DNA from: an uncultured Campylobacter sp. | Lineage (GTDB): Bacteria > Campylobacterota > Campylobacteria > Campylobacterales > Campylobacteraceae | Assembly: GCF_938039205.1 (NCBI RefSeq) | Contig: NZ_CALHVM010000058.1 | Coordinates: forward strand, 1-64,000 | Reading direction: 5' to 3' | Length of the DNA stretch: 64,000 nucleotides | In this document: in pieces, positions 35,846 to 45,315 of the stretch | How the letters are laid out: each line of letters starts with the position of its first letter | Numbering within the stretch: position 1 is the stretch's first letter | Position numbers and translations under genes: made by a program | The notes under the pieces: model-generated | Database searches by the model: none | Told to the model about the DNA's origin: nothing | The model's input: the letters and a program-made list of their open reading frames with translations, nothing else

Positions 35846-36839
35846 TTTCCAACTCTTTTTTCATTAGCTCGGTCATCGTTTTTAGCGTATCGACGGGATA
35901 AACGGCGGTTTTTACTAAGAGTTCGTTTTCTAGATAGTGTAAAAACGTAGCGCTCGTCCTCTCTGTAGCGTCGAAAATCACGACATTTTCGATAAAATCG
36001 CCTTCGTATAGAGGATTTGAATAAAATTCTTTAAGCGCTAACGATATATACCGGTACATACTCATATCGCGCCCAAATATCGATACCGAGGCGGTTACAT
36101 CGGTGGATTCTGGCATATTTATATCGTAGTCTAGGTCGGCAAACTCCTCTTGGCTATCGCCGGTCTTTAACATATCGTCTAAATTTTCTAGACCGTCCAT
36201 GTTGTTAAAGCTTTCGTCTACATTCGTGATAAAATCATCTATCTCGTCGCTGTTTTCTTTATCAAATTCGACGTTCTCGTCGCCGTCGTCCTCATCTAGC
36301 TTACAAACTGTGGCGTATTTTGCGCCGTTACCTGATGTAATGCAGATGGCGAAAATTTCTTTGCAGGCATAAATAAAAAGCGTCTTTGCCGTAGATAATT
36401 TTTGTTTCTCGATCTCTTTTTGTATAAGTACTATGGGCGAATAAAGTACGTCTATGTCCGTATCGCCAAATTTACTCTCGGCGGCTTTAACGTCTGAAAG
36501 TTTTGCATAGATCAGCCAATTTTTAGCAGGATTTATGCAAGTTATCTCTTTTGTCTTTATGCCTAGTTTTTCGAGATTTTCGGCATTTTTTGCCTCAAAT
36601 GCGCCTTGTTCGAGCGCGTCGAAAAATAGCGAAATATAAACCCATTTATACTCTTTTTGTAGATTTTTTAGATACTCTTTTATTCTGTCCGAGATTTTGC
36701 CGGACTCTTCTAGGTCAAATTCATTTTTTATCGTTTTGATAGGAGTTGCGCCCTTGTATGCCTCGCCGTAAAATATGCATTTTTTAGACTGGATAACGGC
36801 GCTAAGATATAAAACGCTAAAAAAACGACGTATCAGCAA
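35838..36839 (-). CDS. Unknown protein in the PilM position
   Basis: 333 residues, without signal peptide; a hydrophobic N-terminal stretch is possible (FFSVLYLSAVIQ). The start is TTG 36839, supported by AGGAG 8 bp upstream. The middle (about 185-250) is an acidic, low-complexity segment (DEDDGDENVEFDKENSDEIDD), and the C-terminal ~90 residues look globular. Gene order suggests the PilM role (cytoplasmic actin-like partner of PilN). I cannot see a clear ATP-binding motif, so only the position supports this. Confidence 0.5.
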   Translation of the reverse strand: MLIRRFFSVLYLSAVIQSKKCIFYGEAYKGATPIKTIKNEFDLEESGKISDRIKEYLKNLQKEYKWVYISLFFDALEQGAFEAKNAENLEKLGIKTKEITCINPAKNWLIYAKLSDVKAAESKFGDTDIDVLYSPIVLIQKEIEKQKLSTAKTLFIYACKEIFAICITSGNGAKYATVCKLDEDDGDENVEFDKENSDEIDDFITNVDESFNNMDGLENLDDMLKTGDSQEEFADLDYDINMPESTDVTASVSIFGRDMSMYRYISLALKEFYSNPLYEGDFIENVVIFDATERTSATFLHYLENELLVKTAVYPVDTLKTMTELMKKELEND

Positions 36840-36895
36840 AGATTTCTCCTAAAAATTACGATGCGTTATAATACCCAAAAAGCCATAAAATAGAG

Positions 36896-37348
36896 TTAAA
36901 ACAGCTCTTTTTGTAGGGTTAAAAATTTATCTTTTATTCGTTTTGCTTCTTCTTGTAGGTCTGAATCGGTCAAATTTGACGGCTTAAGCTCTGCATAGTC
37001 GCTCACGGCGATGTCGCACATCATACGAATTTTGTCTAAATTTACTTTGCTTACTTTACCTGATTTGCTGATTTTTTGGATATTTTCTAGGTAGCCGTTT
37101 GAGCGAGCGATGTAGAGGGCGTATTTTTGTGAGATTTCGCTTTGCACCATCACGGTGTGGGCGAGTTTGTTGTAGATATCTTTATGGTAGGCTGATTTTG
37201 AGAGCTTATAGGCGGTTTCGTAATCGCCCATTTCGTAGTAAAATTTGGCTCCAAGCGCGTTTTTGTAAGATGGGCTAAGCGTAACAAATGAGACAAAAAT
37301 AGCCGCCAAAAGTGCTCCGATAATTAAAATAACGGTCTTTGAGCTCAT
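36896..37348 (-). CDS. Unknown single-span membrane protein
   Basis: 150 residues. One N-terminal membrane helix (~5-24, VILIIGALLAAIFVSFV) precedes a helical soluble region containing a TPR-like stretch (FYYEMGDYETAYKLSKSAYHKD). It overlaps the end of the DUF374 gene by 4 bp and is followed after 56 bp by the PilM-position gene. I do not recognise a family. C. jejuni has a comparable small protein in this neighbourhood. Confidence 0.7.
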   Translation of the reverse strand: MSSKTVILIIGALLAAIFVSFVTLSPSYKNALGAKFYYEMGDYETAYKLSKSAYHKDIYNKLAHTVMVQSEISQKYALYIARSNGYLENIQKISKSGKVSKVNLDKIRMMCDIAVSDYAELKPSNLTDSDLQEEAKRIKDKFLTLQKELF

Positions 37349-37977
37349 TTTTCCATCTCCTTTTTTATCTGCTCTCTTGCGGCTTCTAGCTCCATGCCTG
37401 TCAGGCTAAAAGGCGGCGAGAGCGTGTAAGAAATCTCGCTAAAAGGCTTTGGGATTATCATCTTATCCCAGCTTTTTAGCTGCCAAAATTTGCTCGCTTC
37501 GTAGTTTAAAATTTGTATAGGCGCATTTTGCTTTTGTGCGATGACGACAGCTCCGTCGGCGACGCTGTGATAGGGGCCGCGCGGGCCGTCCGGGGTGATG
37601 ATGACGTCGACGCCGCTTTTTAGCTCTCTAAAGCTTTGCGCGAGAGCCTTTACCGCGCCTTTTGAGCTACTGCCCCTGATCGCGCCGATACCGAAAAACG
37701 AAATCACGCGTGCGATGATTTCGCCGTCCTTGTGGTCGCTTATTATTACCTTGGCGCGTCTTTGCGGATTTTGGCCGTTTTTCCACCAGTGTACGTAGGC
37801 AAAGCTCATTAGCGCCAGCCTGCCGTGCCAAAATAGCACTACGCAGGGCTCGTTCGTCAAATTTGTCTTAGAAAAGCTCTTTTTGCAGGTTAAAAATATA
37901 ATCCAAATAAAAAAATAGATAATGCGCGGGGCTAAATTTATAAAAACGCTTCGTTTAAATTTAGCCCACAAGCTCAC
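37345..37977 (-). CDS. DUF374 lysophospholipid acyltransferase-family protein
   Basis: Predicted membrane-associated acyltransferase of 210 residues. An N-terminal hydrophobic helix (~14-29) precedes the family blocks [41 protein letters not shown] and [29 protein letters not shown]374 proteins are related to LpxL/PlsC-type acyltransferases, but their substrates are mostly unknown. The start is GTG 37977, inside the end of miaB (17-bp overlap), so it is coupled to miaB. Confidence 0.85.
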   Translation of the reverse strand: MSLWAKFKRSVFINLAPRIIYFFIWIIFLTCKKSFSKTNLTNEPCVVLFWHGRLALMSFAYVHWWKNGQNPQRRAKVIISDHKDGEIIARVISFFGIGAIRGSSSKGAVKALAQSFRELKSGVDVIITPDGPRGPYHSVADGAVVIAQKQNAPIQILNYEASKFWQLKSWDKMIIPKPFSEISYTLSPPFSLTGMELEAAREQIKKEMEK

Positions 37978-39271
37978 CGTAAAGCACCATTCTCTTTGGA
38001 TCGTTCACGCGCACTTTTAGCGTCTTGCCTAGCAGTTCTTCGCTACCTGCGACTTGAACGAGGAAGTTATTAAAGCTTCTGCCGGCGACGCCGCCGTTTG
38101 CACGAAGCTCCTCAAAATATACGTCAAAAATTTTGCCTTTTTGCGCCGCGACTATTTCGTCTAAAATCTCGTTGTGACGGCTTTGTAGGCGGGTTAGACG
38201 AGCGCTTGCGACGACTTCGTCGATTTGGTTTGTAAACTCCGCCGCCTTGGTCATCGGGCGAGGCGAATACTTAAAGCTAAAAATTTGCTCGAAGCGTACT
38301 TTTTCCAGCACGTCCATCGTATCCTCAAACTCCTCGTCCGTTTCGCCAGGAAACGCCACGATAATGTCGGTCGAAATACTAACCTCGGGGCACATCGCGC
38401 GCAGTCTAGCTGCTCGGTCTAAAAACCACTCTTTGGTGTAGCCGCGCTTCATCTCGCGTAGTACTTTGGTGTTTCCGCTTTGAAGCGGCATGTGCATGGA
38501 TTTGCAAATTTTGGGATTTTGGCTAAAGATTTCTAAAAATTTATCGTCCATATGGAGCGGATGCGGGCTAGTAAATCGTATGCGCTCGACGCCATCTATC
38601 TCGCTGATCTTTACGAGTAGGTCGCTAAAATCTATCTTCTCGTGCGTGCCTGAAAATCTCTTGCCGTAGTTGTTTACGTTTTGCCCGAGCAAGAAAATTT
38701 CCTTCGCTCCGCCTTCGGCCGCTTTTTTTACTTCGCGCAGGATCAAATTTGCCGGGATCGAGATCTCGTCGCCTCTGGTGTGCGGAACGATGCAGTAGGT
38801 GCATTTTTTATCGCAGCCGATCGAGATATTTATGTGGCTTTTATACGGTGAGCCGCGAAATTCGCCAAATGCGTACTCGCTCTCGTCGTGATTTATATCG
38901 GTGCTGATAAATTTAGGCGTCTTAACGGCAGCTGAAATTTTACTGACGTTTCGCGCACCGAGTACGAAATCCACGTAAGGCGCTCGTTTAAAAATTTCAC
39001 TTCCCAGATGGCTTGCCGTGCAGCCGCAAACTCCAATTTTAGCGCCTGCTTTTTTTACTTTTTCAAAACCGCCGATCTCGCTAAAAAGCTTATGCACAGG
39101 CTTTTCGCGCACCGAGCAGGTGTTGATAAGGATGAGGTCGGCCTCGGAGATGTCCTGAGTGAGCTCATAGTCCTCTTTTTGTTTAAGCTCTGCAATGATG
39201 TGCTCGCTGTCGCGGACGTTCATCGCGCAGCCTAAAGTCTGGATAAAGAGCTTTTTTTGCGCTGCGCTCAA
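37961..39271 (-). CDS. miaB: tRNA-2-methylthio-N6-dimethylallyladenosine synthase
   Basis: Radical-SAM methylthiotransferase acting on i6A37 of tRNAs that read UNN codons. N-terminal UPF0004 domain ([33 protein letters not shown]), radical-SAM triad in [16 protein letters not shown]-terminal TRAM domain. The length of 436 residues is typical. Start: MSAAQKKL, overlapping the stop of the upstream 80-aa gene by 4 bp. Confidence 0.95.
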   Translation of the reverse strand: MSAAQKKLFIQTLGCAMNVRDSEHIIAELKQKEDYELTQDISEADLILINTCSVREKPVHKLFSEIGGFEKVKKAGAKIGVCGCTASHLGSEIFKRAPYVDFVLGARNVSKISAAVKTPKFISTDINHDESEYAFGEFRGSPYKSHINISIGCDKKCTYCIVPHTRGDEISIPANLILREVKKAAEGGAKEIFLLGQNVNNYGKRFSGTHEKIDFSDLLVKISEIDGVERIRFTSPHPLHMDDKFLEIFSQNPKICKSMHMPLQSGNTKVLREMKRGYTKEWFLDRAARLRAMCPEVSISTDIIVAFPGETDEEFEDTMDVLEKVRFEQIFSFKYSPRPMTKAAEFTNQIDEVVASARLTRLQSRHNEILDEIVAAQKGKIFDVYFEELRANGGVAGRSFNNFLVQVAGSEELLGKTLKVRVNDPKRMVLYGELVG

Positions 39272-39510
39272 AGGATGTGCACCTCGTACATGTAGTCGTT
39301 TTCGTCGAGACCGTATTTTACGGTGCGGTGATAGACGCTAAGGCCTTTTTCCTCGAAAAATTCAACCAAAGCGATGAGTTGTTTGTGGCTGTTTTCTCTG
39401 TCGAAATAGAAAATTTGTTGCGGATCTTTAGCAAATGCCGCTTCGATTTTTTCAAGAGAGATCGTTTTTGGTTTGGCGTCAAGTTGCGTTCTAGCGAGTT
39501 TTAGCTCCAT
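39268..39510 (-). CDS. HP0268-like small protein
   Basis: 80-residue soluble protein resembling H. pylori HP0268 across its length: [13 protein letters not shown] at the start, [28 protein letters not shown] in the middle and YMYEVHIL at the end. HP0268 has been reported as a small nicking endonuclease/ribonuclease; whether this protein has that activity is unknown. First gene of the minus-strand miaB run, divergent from nusA. Confidence 0.7.
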   Translation of the reverse strand: MELKLARTQLDAKPKTISLEKIEAAFAKDPQQIFYFDRENSHKQLIALVEFFEEKGLSVYHRTVKYGLDENDYMYEVHIL

Positions 39511-39600
39511 TTTTAATCCTTTGAAATCTTTAATTTAATCTGTGAATATAGCAAAAACATCTTAAAAAACGCATTAAACTTCTTAAAAGTATAAAGCTTG

Positions 39601-39606
39601 TATAAT
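39601..39606 (+). promoter_or_regulatory. -10 element for nusA
   Basis: CTTGTATAATACCCC contains TATAAT, 53 bp upstream of the nusA ATG and in AT-rich DNA. Confidence 0.6.
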
Positions 39607-39658
39607 ACCCCTCTAACTCAAAAATTCCCCCAAATTTAAATAACGGAGCAAAAATAAT

Positions 39659-40759
39659 ATGGAAAAAATAGCGGATATCATAGAATCTATCGCAAATGAA
39701 AAAGGACTCGAAATCGAGGACGTAAAAGAGCGCGTCATAAGAGCTATTATCAATACCGCAAAGAAAATATACGGCGAAAACTACGAATACGACGCGGTTA
39801 TAGATAATGCGACCAAGACTCTTCATCTATATCAAAAAATCACCGTCGTAGAGGACGGCGACGAGCGCTTAGCCGAGGATAACGAGCATTTTATAGGTCT
39901 AAGAGAGGCTAGAAAGGTCGATAGCGGAGTAGAGATCGGCGACGAGCTAACATACGAGCTATCTACCGACAATCTCGGCCGCACCGCCGCGCAGACGCTT
40001 CACAAGGAGCTTGAGTATCACATCCAGCGCCTGATGGAGGAAAAAATCTTCCAAAAATATCAAGACATGGTCGGACACATGGTTTTTGGCTCCGTCACGC
40101 GCGTAGATGGCGATGAAAATACCTTCATAGAAATAGACGAGTTGCGAGCCGTGATGCCGCGCAAAAACCGCATAAAAGGCGAGAAATTTAAGCCGGGCGA
40201 CGTCGTAAAAGCCGTCATAAAAAGCGTCTATATCGACAAATCTATGGGTATCAAGGTCGAGCTAAGCCGCACGTCGCCAAAATTCCTCGAAGCACTGCTA
40301 AAAGCCGAAGTACCGGAGATCAAAGACGGACTAGTGCTGATCGCCGCAAGTGCCAGAATCCCGGGCGAACGAGCTAAAGTAGCGCTCGTAGCCACCTCGC
40401 CAAACGTCGATCCCGTGGGCGCGACAGTGGGCACCAAAGGCGTGCGCATAAACGCCGTCACAAAGGAGCTAAACGGCGAAAATATCGACGCGATCGAGTA
40501 TTCGGCCGAGCCTGCGATCCTCATCACGCGAGCGATGGCGCCCGCGATCATCAGCTCGGTTAAAATCGGCGAAAATAACAAAGCCGTCGTGAGCCTAGTA
40601 ACCGAGCAAAAGAGCAAGGCTATCGGCAAAAGCGGCATAAATATCAGGCTAGCTAGCATGCTAACAGGCTATGAGATCGAGCTAAACGAGCTAGGCGCTA
40701 GAGGCGAGAGCAAAGACGAAAACGCGAAGGATCTAAAGGCGCTGTTTGGCGATTTGTAG
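39659..40759 (+). CDS. nusA: Transcription termination/antitermination factor NusA
   Basis: Binds RNA polymerase and modulates pausing and termination. N-terminal domain, S1 domain around residues 130-195 (MVFGSVTRVDGDENTFIEIDEL), then KH domains with PVGATVGTKGVRINAVTKEL and a second Gly-rich AIGKSGINIRLASML. At 366 residues it lacks the C-terminal acidic repeats of the 495-residue E. coli protein, as is normal for epsilon-proteobacteria. Confidence 0.95.
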   Translation: MEKIADIIESIANEKGLEIEDVKERVIRAIINTAKKIYGENYEYDAVIDNATKTLHLYQKITVVEDGDERLAEDNEHFIGLREARKVDSGVEIGDELTYELSTDNLGRTAAQTLHKELEYHIQRLMEEKIFQKYQDMVGHMVFGSVTRVDGDENTFIEIDELRAVMPRKNRIKGEKFKPGDVVKAVIKSVYIDKSMGIKVELSRTSPKFLEALLKAEVPEIKDGLVLIAASARIPGERAKVALVATSPNVDPVGATVGTKGVRINAVTKELNGENIDAIEYSAEPAILITRAMAPAIISSVKIGENNKAVVSLVTEQKSKAIGKSGINIRLASMLTGYEIELNELGARGESKDENAKDLKALFGDL

Positions 40760-41048
40760 CCAAATTTGAGCCCTTTTGGCAGCATTTGTTTAGAGCGGTA
40801 AATTTAGGGCGCAACGTCCGGGTTAAATTTGAGTAAATAAATCTAGCTCAAATTTGATCTGTTTCGCGCGCTAAAATTTGCCGCTTTTTATTTTTCAAAT
40901 TTTATCAGTATCCATAATTTAAAAAATAAAAGAAGCCTGCGAGGAAATTAAATTTTAAAATACACCTTGCAAACGCCAAATTTTATTAAACGGCAAAATA
41001 AGATAAATTTGGGATTTTAAGGCGACGGATAAACCGCCAAATTTTAGG
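40760..41048. other. Spacer after nusA
   Basis: No gene is supported. AAATTT words are frequent. There is no convincing nusA terminator: no stem over 5 bp with a T-run is evident. Confidence 0.4.
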
Positions 41049-41159
41049 TTATTTATTTTTAGTAGAGCGGTACATCGGGTGTTGGTAGTCGTTCCTCTCG
41101 CAACCAGCAGCTAAAAATCCAAATGCCAAAATAAACGCGCATAATACAACTTTTCTCAT
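41049..41159 (-). CDS. Small lipoprotein, 36 aa
   Basis: A very short gene on the minus strand. It starts ATG 41159 with AAGGGAGAA directly upstream, a strong ribosome site. It encodes a signal peptide MRKVVLCAFILAFGFLAAGC with lipobox L-A-A-G-C at residue 20, then only 16 residues, ERNDYQHPMYRSTKNK. Basic start, hydrophobic core, lipobox and ribosome site all coincide, which is unlikely by chance. Small entericidin-like lipoproteins are a loose analogy. Role unknown. Confidence 0.65.
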   Translation of the reverse strand: MRKVVLCAFILAFGFLAAGCERNDYQHPMYRSTKNK

Positions 41160-41477
41160 TTTCTCCCTTTTTTGAATTTCATTTTCGTGCGATTATAGCA
41201 AATTTCGCCAAATTACCAAAATCTTTGCAGCTAAATTTGACGAAATTTGGGCTGGGCTATTTTGCATCAAATTTGTAGCAGTTTTGCAAGAATCGAGCAG
41301 TATATATGTCAAATTTGCCAGGTCCCACGCATGCAACGGATTCGCGCCTGCGGGCAAATTTACTAGCCCAAATTTATCCCGCTCGGCGACTCGTTTCGCG
41401 ACGCCCCGAGCCGTAATATATTAAATTTTTATCCAAAAAAAAGTAGAATATCTCATCTTAAGTTTAAGGAAAAATCC
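41160..41477. other. Spacer upstream of dnaX with a -10 element
   Basis: TAGAAT at 41444-41449 in GTAGAATATC lies 28 bp before the dnaX GTG and is a plausible -10. On the minus strand TATAAT (complement of ATTATA near 41194) lies about 35 bp upstream of the small lipoprotein gene and would serve it. AAATTT words fill the remainder. Confidence 0.5.
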
Positions 41478-44033
41478 GTGTTGCAAGCATTAGCGCTTAG
41501 ATATAGACCGCGAAATTTTAGCGAGCTCGTAGGCCAGGAGGCCGTCAGCACCAGCCTCACGCACGCTCTGGACGAGAACCGCCTAACCCACGCCTACCTT
41601 TTTTCGGGACTTCGCGGCAGCGGCAAGACATCAAGCGCGAGGATATTTTCGAAGGCGCTTGTTTGCGATCGCGGCCCGACAAGCCGGCCCTGCGAGCAGT
41701 GCGCCAACTGTATCGCTGCAAACGAAGGCCGCCACATCGATATCATCGAGATGGACGCGGCCAGCCACCGCGGTATCGACGATATAAAGGGGCTCATCGA
41801 GCAGACCAAATACGCTCCGGCGATCGCGCGCTTTAAGATTTTTATCATCGACGAGGTGCACATGCTCTCCACGCCTGCGTTTAACGCGCTGCTAAAGACG
41901 CTCGAGGAGCCGCCGCCCTACGTCAAATTTATCCTAGCCACGACTGATCCGCTCAAGCTCCCGGCTACGGTGCTATCGCGCACGCAGCATTTTAGATTTC
42001 GCCAGATCTCGCGCCCGGACGTCGTCGCGCATCTTGACTTTATCCTAAACCGCGAAAACGTCCCGCACGAAAAAGAGGCTCTCGAGATACTCGCTCGTAG
42101 CGGCGCGGGCTCGCTGCGCGACACTCTCACGCTGCTAGATCAGGCCATCATCTACGCCAAGGGCGAGCTAACGCAAAGCGCCGTCGCGCAGATGCTGGGA
42201 CTGCTTGATCCGCAGCGCATAGAGGAGATTTTGGCGTTCGTTACGAGCGGCGATAAATCAGCCGTAAGCGCGGCGGTAGCGCAGCTGGAGAGCTATGATG
42301 CCGAGATGGTGATAGATGAGATAACGGCAAATCTAAAAGCAAATTTCCTCGCGCAAAGCCCGAAATACTCGCTGCTTTTATACGAGAGATTTTTTAGGAT
42401 CCTCTCGCAGGCGCGTTCGATGCTAAGCGTCAGCAGTGACGGCGGATTCGTGCTTGGCGTGATGCTTTTTATGATGATCGAGGCGATAAATCTAAAATCG
42501 ATCGACGAGATGATAGCCGTTGACGCGAGGGAAAAATTTGCGGATTCGCAGGCGCGCACGGCCGATTTTGGCGGCTCCCGCGCGGCGTCAAATTTTGCTG
42601 GCGGACGAGGCGAAGCGGCTAAATCTGCGGCTCCTACACAGACGGGTCAAATTTCGCCCTCTGCGGACGGATCAAATTTGACGGGCGCAAACGTGGCTAA
42701 ACTCGCTTCACAAAACGGTACGGCTCAGGGACGAAATTTAAAGGTGCAGGCTTTGGATAGCTCGGCAAATTTGAGCGCACAGGTGCCGCAGGAGCCGGGT
42801 AGCCAAACCCACACCGCGAAAATACCAAATCCCGCTTACGAGGCATTTTTGGCCAAAATTTACGACCGCAGCTTTGATCTTGGCGAGTGTTTTAAAAACT
42901 GCATCGAGTTTTTGGAGTTTTCGGACGGCTGTATGAGTCTGGCTTCAAGCGCGGCGGGCGAGGATCAGAAGCGGCTTCGCGAGGGTTCGAAGGTGATTTT
43001 GCAGATCTTGCGAAGTCTTTTTGGCGAGAGCGCAAAGATAAAGATAACTCCCAGGCAAAGCCCAGAAATAGGGGCGCAAGAGCAAAAGGGCTCGGCAAAT
43101 TTGGGTGACGAGCGCGGCGGTGCGGCAAAATCTGATGACGCCAAAACCGTTTCAAGTCATGAGAGCGGCAAATTTGACGCGGACGTCGCGCAAGAAAATT
43201 TCAGCCAAAACGCCCAAGCGCAAGAGCCCTCAAATTTGACCGGAAATTTGTTTTCAGACGGTAGCGAGGATAGTGTAGTTACGTCCTCGGAGCAAAATTT
43301 AGACGCCAAATTTGAAAGCGGCGAGCAGGGCGAGCAAACGCAAAATTTGACGCAGCAAACGCAAACGGATGTAAATGACGCGGCTCCGAGCACGCAAGCT
43401 AATAGCGACTCGTTGCGCGACGAAACCGAGCCCTTAAATTTAAACAAAAACGCGGCAAATTTGACGCAAAGCTTGCAAACGCAGGATGGTTTAAATCAAC
43501 CGACCGAGCCTAAATTTGCGCCCGATTTTGAGAGTATGCGCGACGACACGCACGATTTTCATGAGGCGTATTCGCTAAAATTTAAGACCGACGACGGAAT
43601 CGCAGCCGGGGCGGATCTGGCGTTTTTAGATGCTGAACTAAGGCAACTCGAGAGTCAAAACGCCGCAAAAACGGAGCAAAAACCAAGCGGCACAACTAAA
43701 TTTAACCAAAACATCGCACTGCAAACGGCTACTTTTGGCAAGCCGCCGTTTGATCATGATGACGTGAGCGAGATGTTTAGCGAGGCGGCGGACTATGACG
43801 ATGGCCTTTTTGAGCAAGACGCAAGCGAGCCTGCAAACGCCGACGTAAGACAAGATTTAGATATGTCAAATTTAAGCGGCGACGAGTTTCAAAGCGAGGC
43901 AAATTTAAACGCTCAAAATCCTACGTCAAATTTGGTCGCAAAAACCCAAACCGATCCTAAAGCCACAAAAAATCAAGCAGTTTTAAAAGAAGCCAAACGA
44001 CTATTTGGAGAGCCTGAAATTTTGGAGATTTGA
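41478..44033 (+). CDS. dnaX: DNA polymerase III tau/gamma subunit, unusually long
   Basis: Clamp-loader ATPase of the replicase. Start GTG. AAA+ module: LALRYRPRNFSELVGQ, Walker A GLRGSGKTSSAR (~44-55), zinc-binding Cys cluster (CDRGPTSRPCEQCANC), IDEVHMLS Walker B, LEEPPPYVKFILATTDPLKLP, SRTQHF sensor. A lid and collar domain follow to about residue 350. The remaining ~500 residues are low-complexity, Ser/Ala/Gln/Asn-rich, with more than a dozen ANL/SNL/QNL units encoded by AAATTT words, enclosing one conserved-looking piece (NPAYEAFLAKIYDRSFDLGECF). At 851 residues it is much longer than typical DnaX. A phage remnant follows. Confidence 0.93.
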   Translation: MLQALALRYRPRNFSELVGQEAVSTSLTHALDENRLTHAYLFSGLRGSGKTSSARIFSKALVCDRGPTSRPCEQCANCIAANEGRHIDIIEMDAASHRGIDDIKGLIEQTKYAPAIARFKIFIIDEVHMLSTPAFNALLKTLEEPPPYVKFILATTDPLKLPATVLSRTQHFRFRQISRPDVVAHLDFILNRENVPHEKEALEILARSGAGSLRDTLTLLDQAIIYAKGELTQSAVAQMLGLLDPQRIEEILAFVTSGDKSAVSAAVAQLESYDAEMVIDEITANLKANFLAQSPKYSLLLYERFFRILSQARSMLSVSSDGGFVLGVMLFMMIEAINLKSIDEMIAVDAREKFADSQARTADFGGSRAASNFAGGRGEAAKSAAPTQTGQISPSADGSNLTGANVAKLASQNGTAQGRNLKVQALDSSANLSAQVPQEPGSQTHTAKIPNPAYEAFLAKIYDRSFDLGECFKNCIEFLEFSDGCMSLASSAAGEDQKRLREGSKVILQILRSLFGESAKIKITPRQSPEIGAQEQKGSANLGDERGGAAKSDDAKTVSSHESGKFDADVAQENFSQNAQAQEPSNLTGNLFSDGSEDSVVTSSEQNLDAKFESGEQGEQTQNLTQQTQTDVNDAAPSTQANSDSLRDETEPLNLNKNAANLTQSLQTQDGLNQPTEPKFAPDFESMRDDTHDFHEAYSLKFKTDDGIAAGADLAFLDAELRQLESQNAAKTEQKPSGTTKFNQNIALQTATFGKPPFDHDDVSEMFSEAADYDDGLFEQDASEPANADVRQDLDMSNLSGDEFQSEANLNAQNPTSNLVAKTQTDPKATKNQAVLKEAKRLFGEPEILEI

Positions 44034-44042
44034 GGGGTTTGA

Positions 44043-45101
44043 TTCGGCTCTAAATTCGCGGGCAAGTTTTATTGCCTTTGTTGTAGCGCGACCGTCAAAG
44101 CGTGGAACAATGGCTTAAACGCCGATCAGAAAAAACGCCTTGAGCGCGAGCTAAAAATAGGCGTGAGCCTAGGCGAAACTACGCCGATGTTAGCTCAAAG
44201 AATATCGCAGGCTTTACAAAAAAACAAACGCGATGCAACGGCGATAGCATTAACCGGAGCGGGCGCAATAGTAAGCGAAATTCGTCAAGCCTTTTTTGAA
44301 GCAAACGCGGGCGTCATAAAATGCTACAAATACCAAGCCACGCTAGATACTCGCACGTCAGAGCTGTGTAGAGCCTACGACGGACTAATATGGGATAAGG
44401 ACTACGAGCCTATCGGGCATAATTTCCCGTTTCGCAAACCCCGCGTAAATACTCATTTTAATTACCGCAGCACCATAATACCGGTAACCAAAAGTTGGGA
44501 CGAGCTAGGCGTCGAGGGAATGGATGAAGCGAGCGGTCGCACTAGGTCAAGTATGGACGGCTACGTGCCGCAGGATATGACGTTTAACGACTGGCTAAAA
44601 ACCCAAAGCCCCGAAGTGATAGAAAAGACGCTAGGTAAAGGCAGAGCCGAGCTATTTATGCAAGGCAAGATCACTATGCGAGATTTGATAACGCAGCAGG
44701 GGCGAGTATTGGATTTGGGCGAACTTGCCAAGAAAAAGAGCGTTTGGGAATACTCAAAAGAAAGCGTTAAGCATTTTGAAGTACCGAAAGAGCTAAAAAA
44801 GCGGATAAATTTAAATACGGATAAGATTAGGGGCTCGATTAAATATCTATACGAACACCATAAAGATGACGGAATGTTTAAAGATGAAAACGAGGTAAAA
44901 GCTATCATTGCCGACGCTCTAAAAAATTATGATTATATTAAGCCATCATCTCGCAAGGGAGGCTTTATCATAGCCAAAGCGCTAAACGGCGACAAAAATA
45001 AAATGATAGACATAGGGATAAACCCAACCGATGGCGTGATTTTTCACGTAAATAAGAAGCGTTGGGATAGTGATATGAAAGCATTTCAGAAAAACAGATA
45101 A
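44043..45101 (+). pseudogene. Truncated phage head morphogenesis protein with toxin-like C-terminus
   Basis: The frame is open from 44043 (just after a stop in that frame), with the first usable start at GTG 44163. The sequence GKFYCLCCSATVKAWNNGLNADQ continues without a break into a minor-head-protein (SPP1 gp7 / Mu F type) domain. Its motif is YQATLDTRTSELC .. YDGLIW .. PRVNTHFNYRSTIIPV, with the usual Cys-Arg-Ser replaced by Tyr-Arg-Ser. The family's long N-terminal portion is absent. The C-terminal ~100 residues (KYLYEHHKDDGMF .. KGGFIIAKALNGD .. GVIFHVNKKRW) resemble the small nuclease-like domains often fused to phage head proteins. No other structural genes are near, so this is a prophage relic inserted between dnaX and rho. 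Confidence 0.75.
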
Positions 45102-45225
45102 GGCGGTGAGACCACCCACACCCTCACACGGATAGACCTCCGCAGGAACACTGCGTGCTAAACGGGGCGGTAATGCTTTGCTAGGAAGCTGGGCCATTTT
45201 CCTTGCGGTCAGACCTTTCGCCTTA
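45099..45225 (+). ncRNA. Candidate structured RNA of phage origin
   Basis: A GC-rich 127-bp block between AT-rich flanks. It is closed by a perfect 7-bp stem, TAAGGCG (45099-45105) / CGCCTTA (45219-45225). Inside are GTGAG/CTCAC (45106-45110 / 45123-45127), CGCAG-GAACA-CTGCG (45141-45155) and AGGAA/TTCCT (45183-45187 / 45199-45203). It contains CCTCC (45137-45141), complementary to a ribosome site. The layout reminds me of phage C4-type antisense RNAs, which silence antirepressor genes by pairing with their ribosome sites. I cannot verify this from sequence alone. Confidence 0.4.
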
Positions 45226-45287
45226 ACTGTGCCGTCATTATACCATATTTTTTACATCATTCCTAGCGCAAGAAATTTTATTTTATG

Positions 45288-45301
45288 CATCGTTTTCGAT
45301 G
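45288..45301. promoter_or_regulatory. Operator-like palindrome 1
   Basis: CATCG-TTTT-CGATG is a perfect palindrome within ATGCATCGTTTTCGATGTAA. The word TTTCGATGTAA (45294-45304) recurs exactly 32 bp later in palindrome 2. Confidence 0.5.
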
Positions 45302-45315
45302 TAAGAAAAAAATTA

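Noticed and set aside
44982..45197. 71-codon minus-strand frame across the structured RNA block
   Set aside because: No ribosome site; it crosses the 3' end of the phage head gene, and the GC-rich part is better explained by RNA structure.
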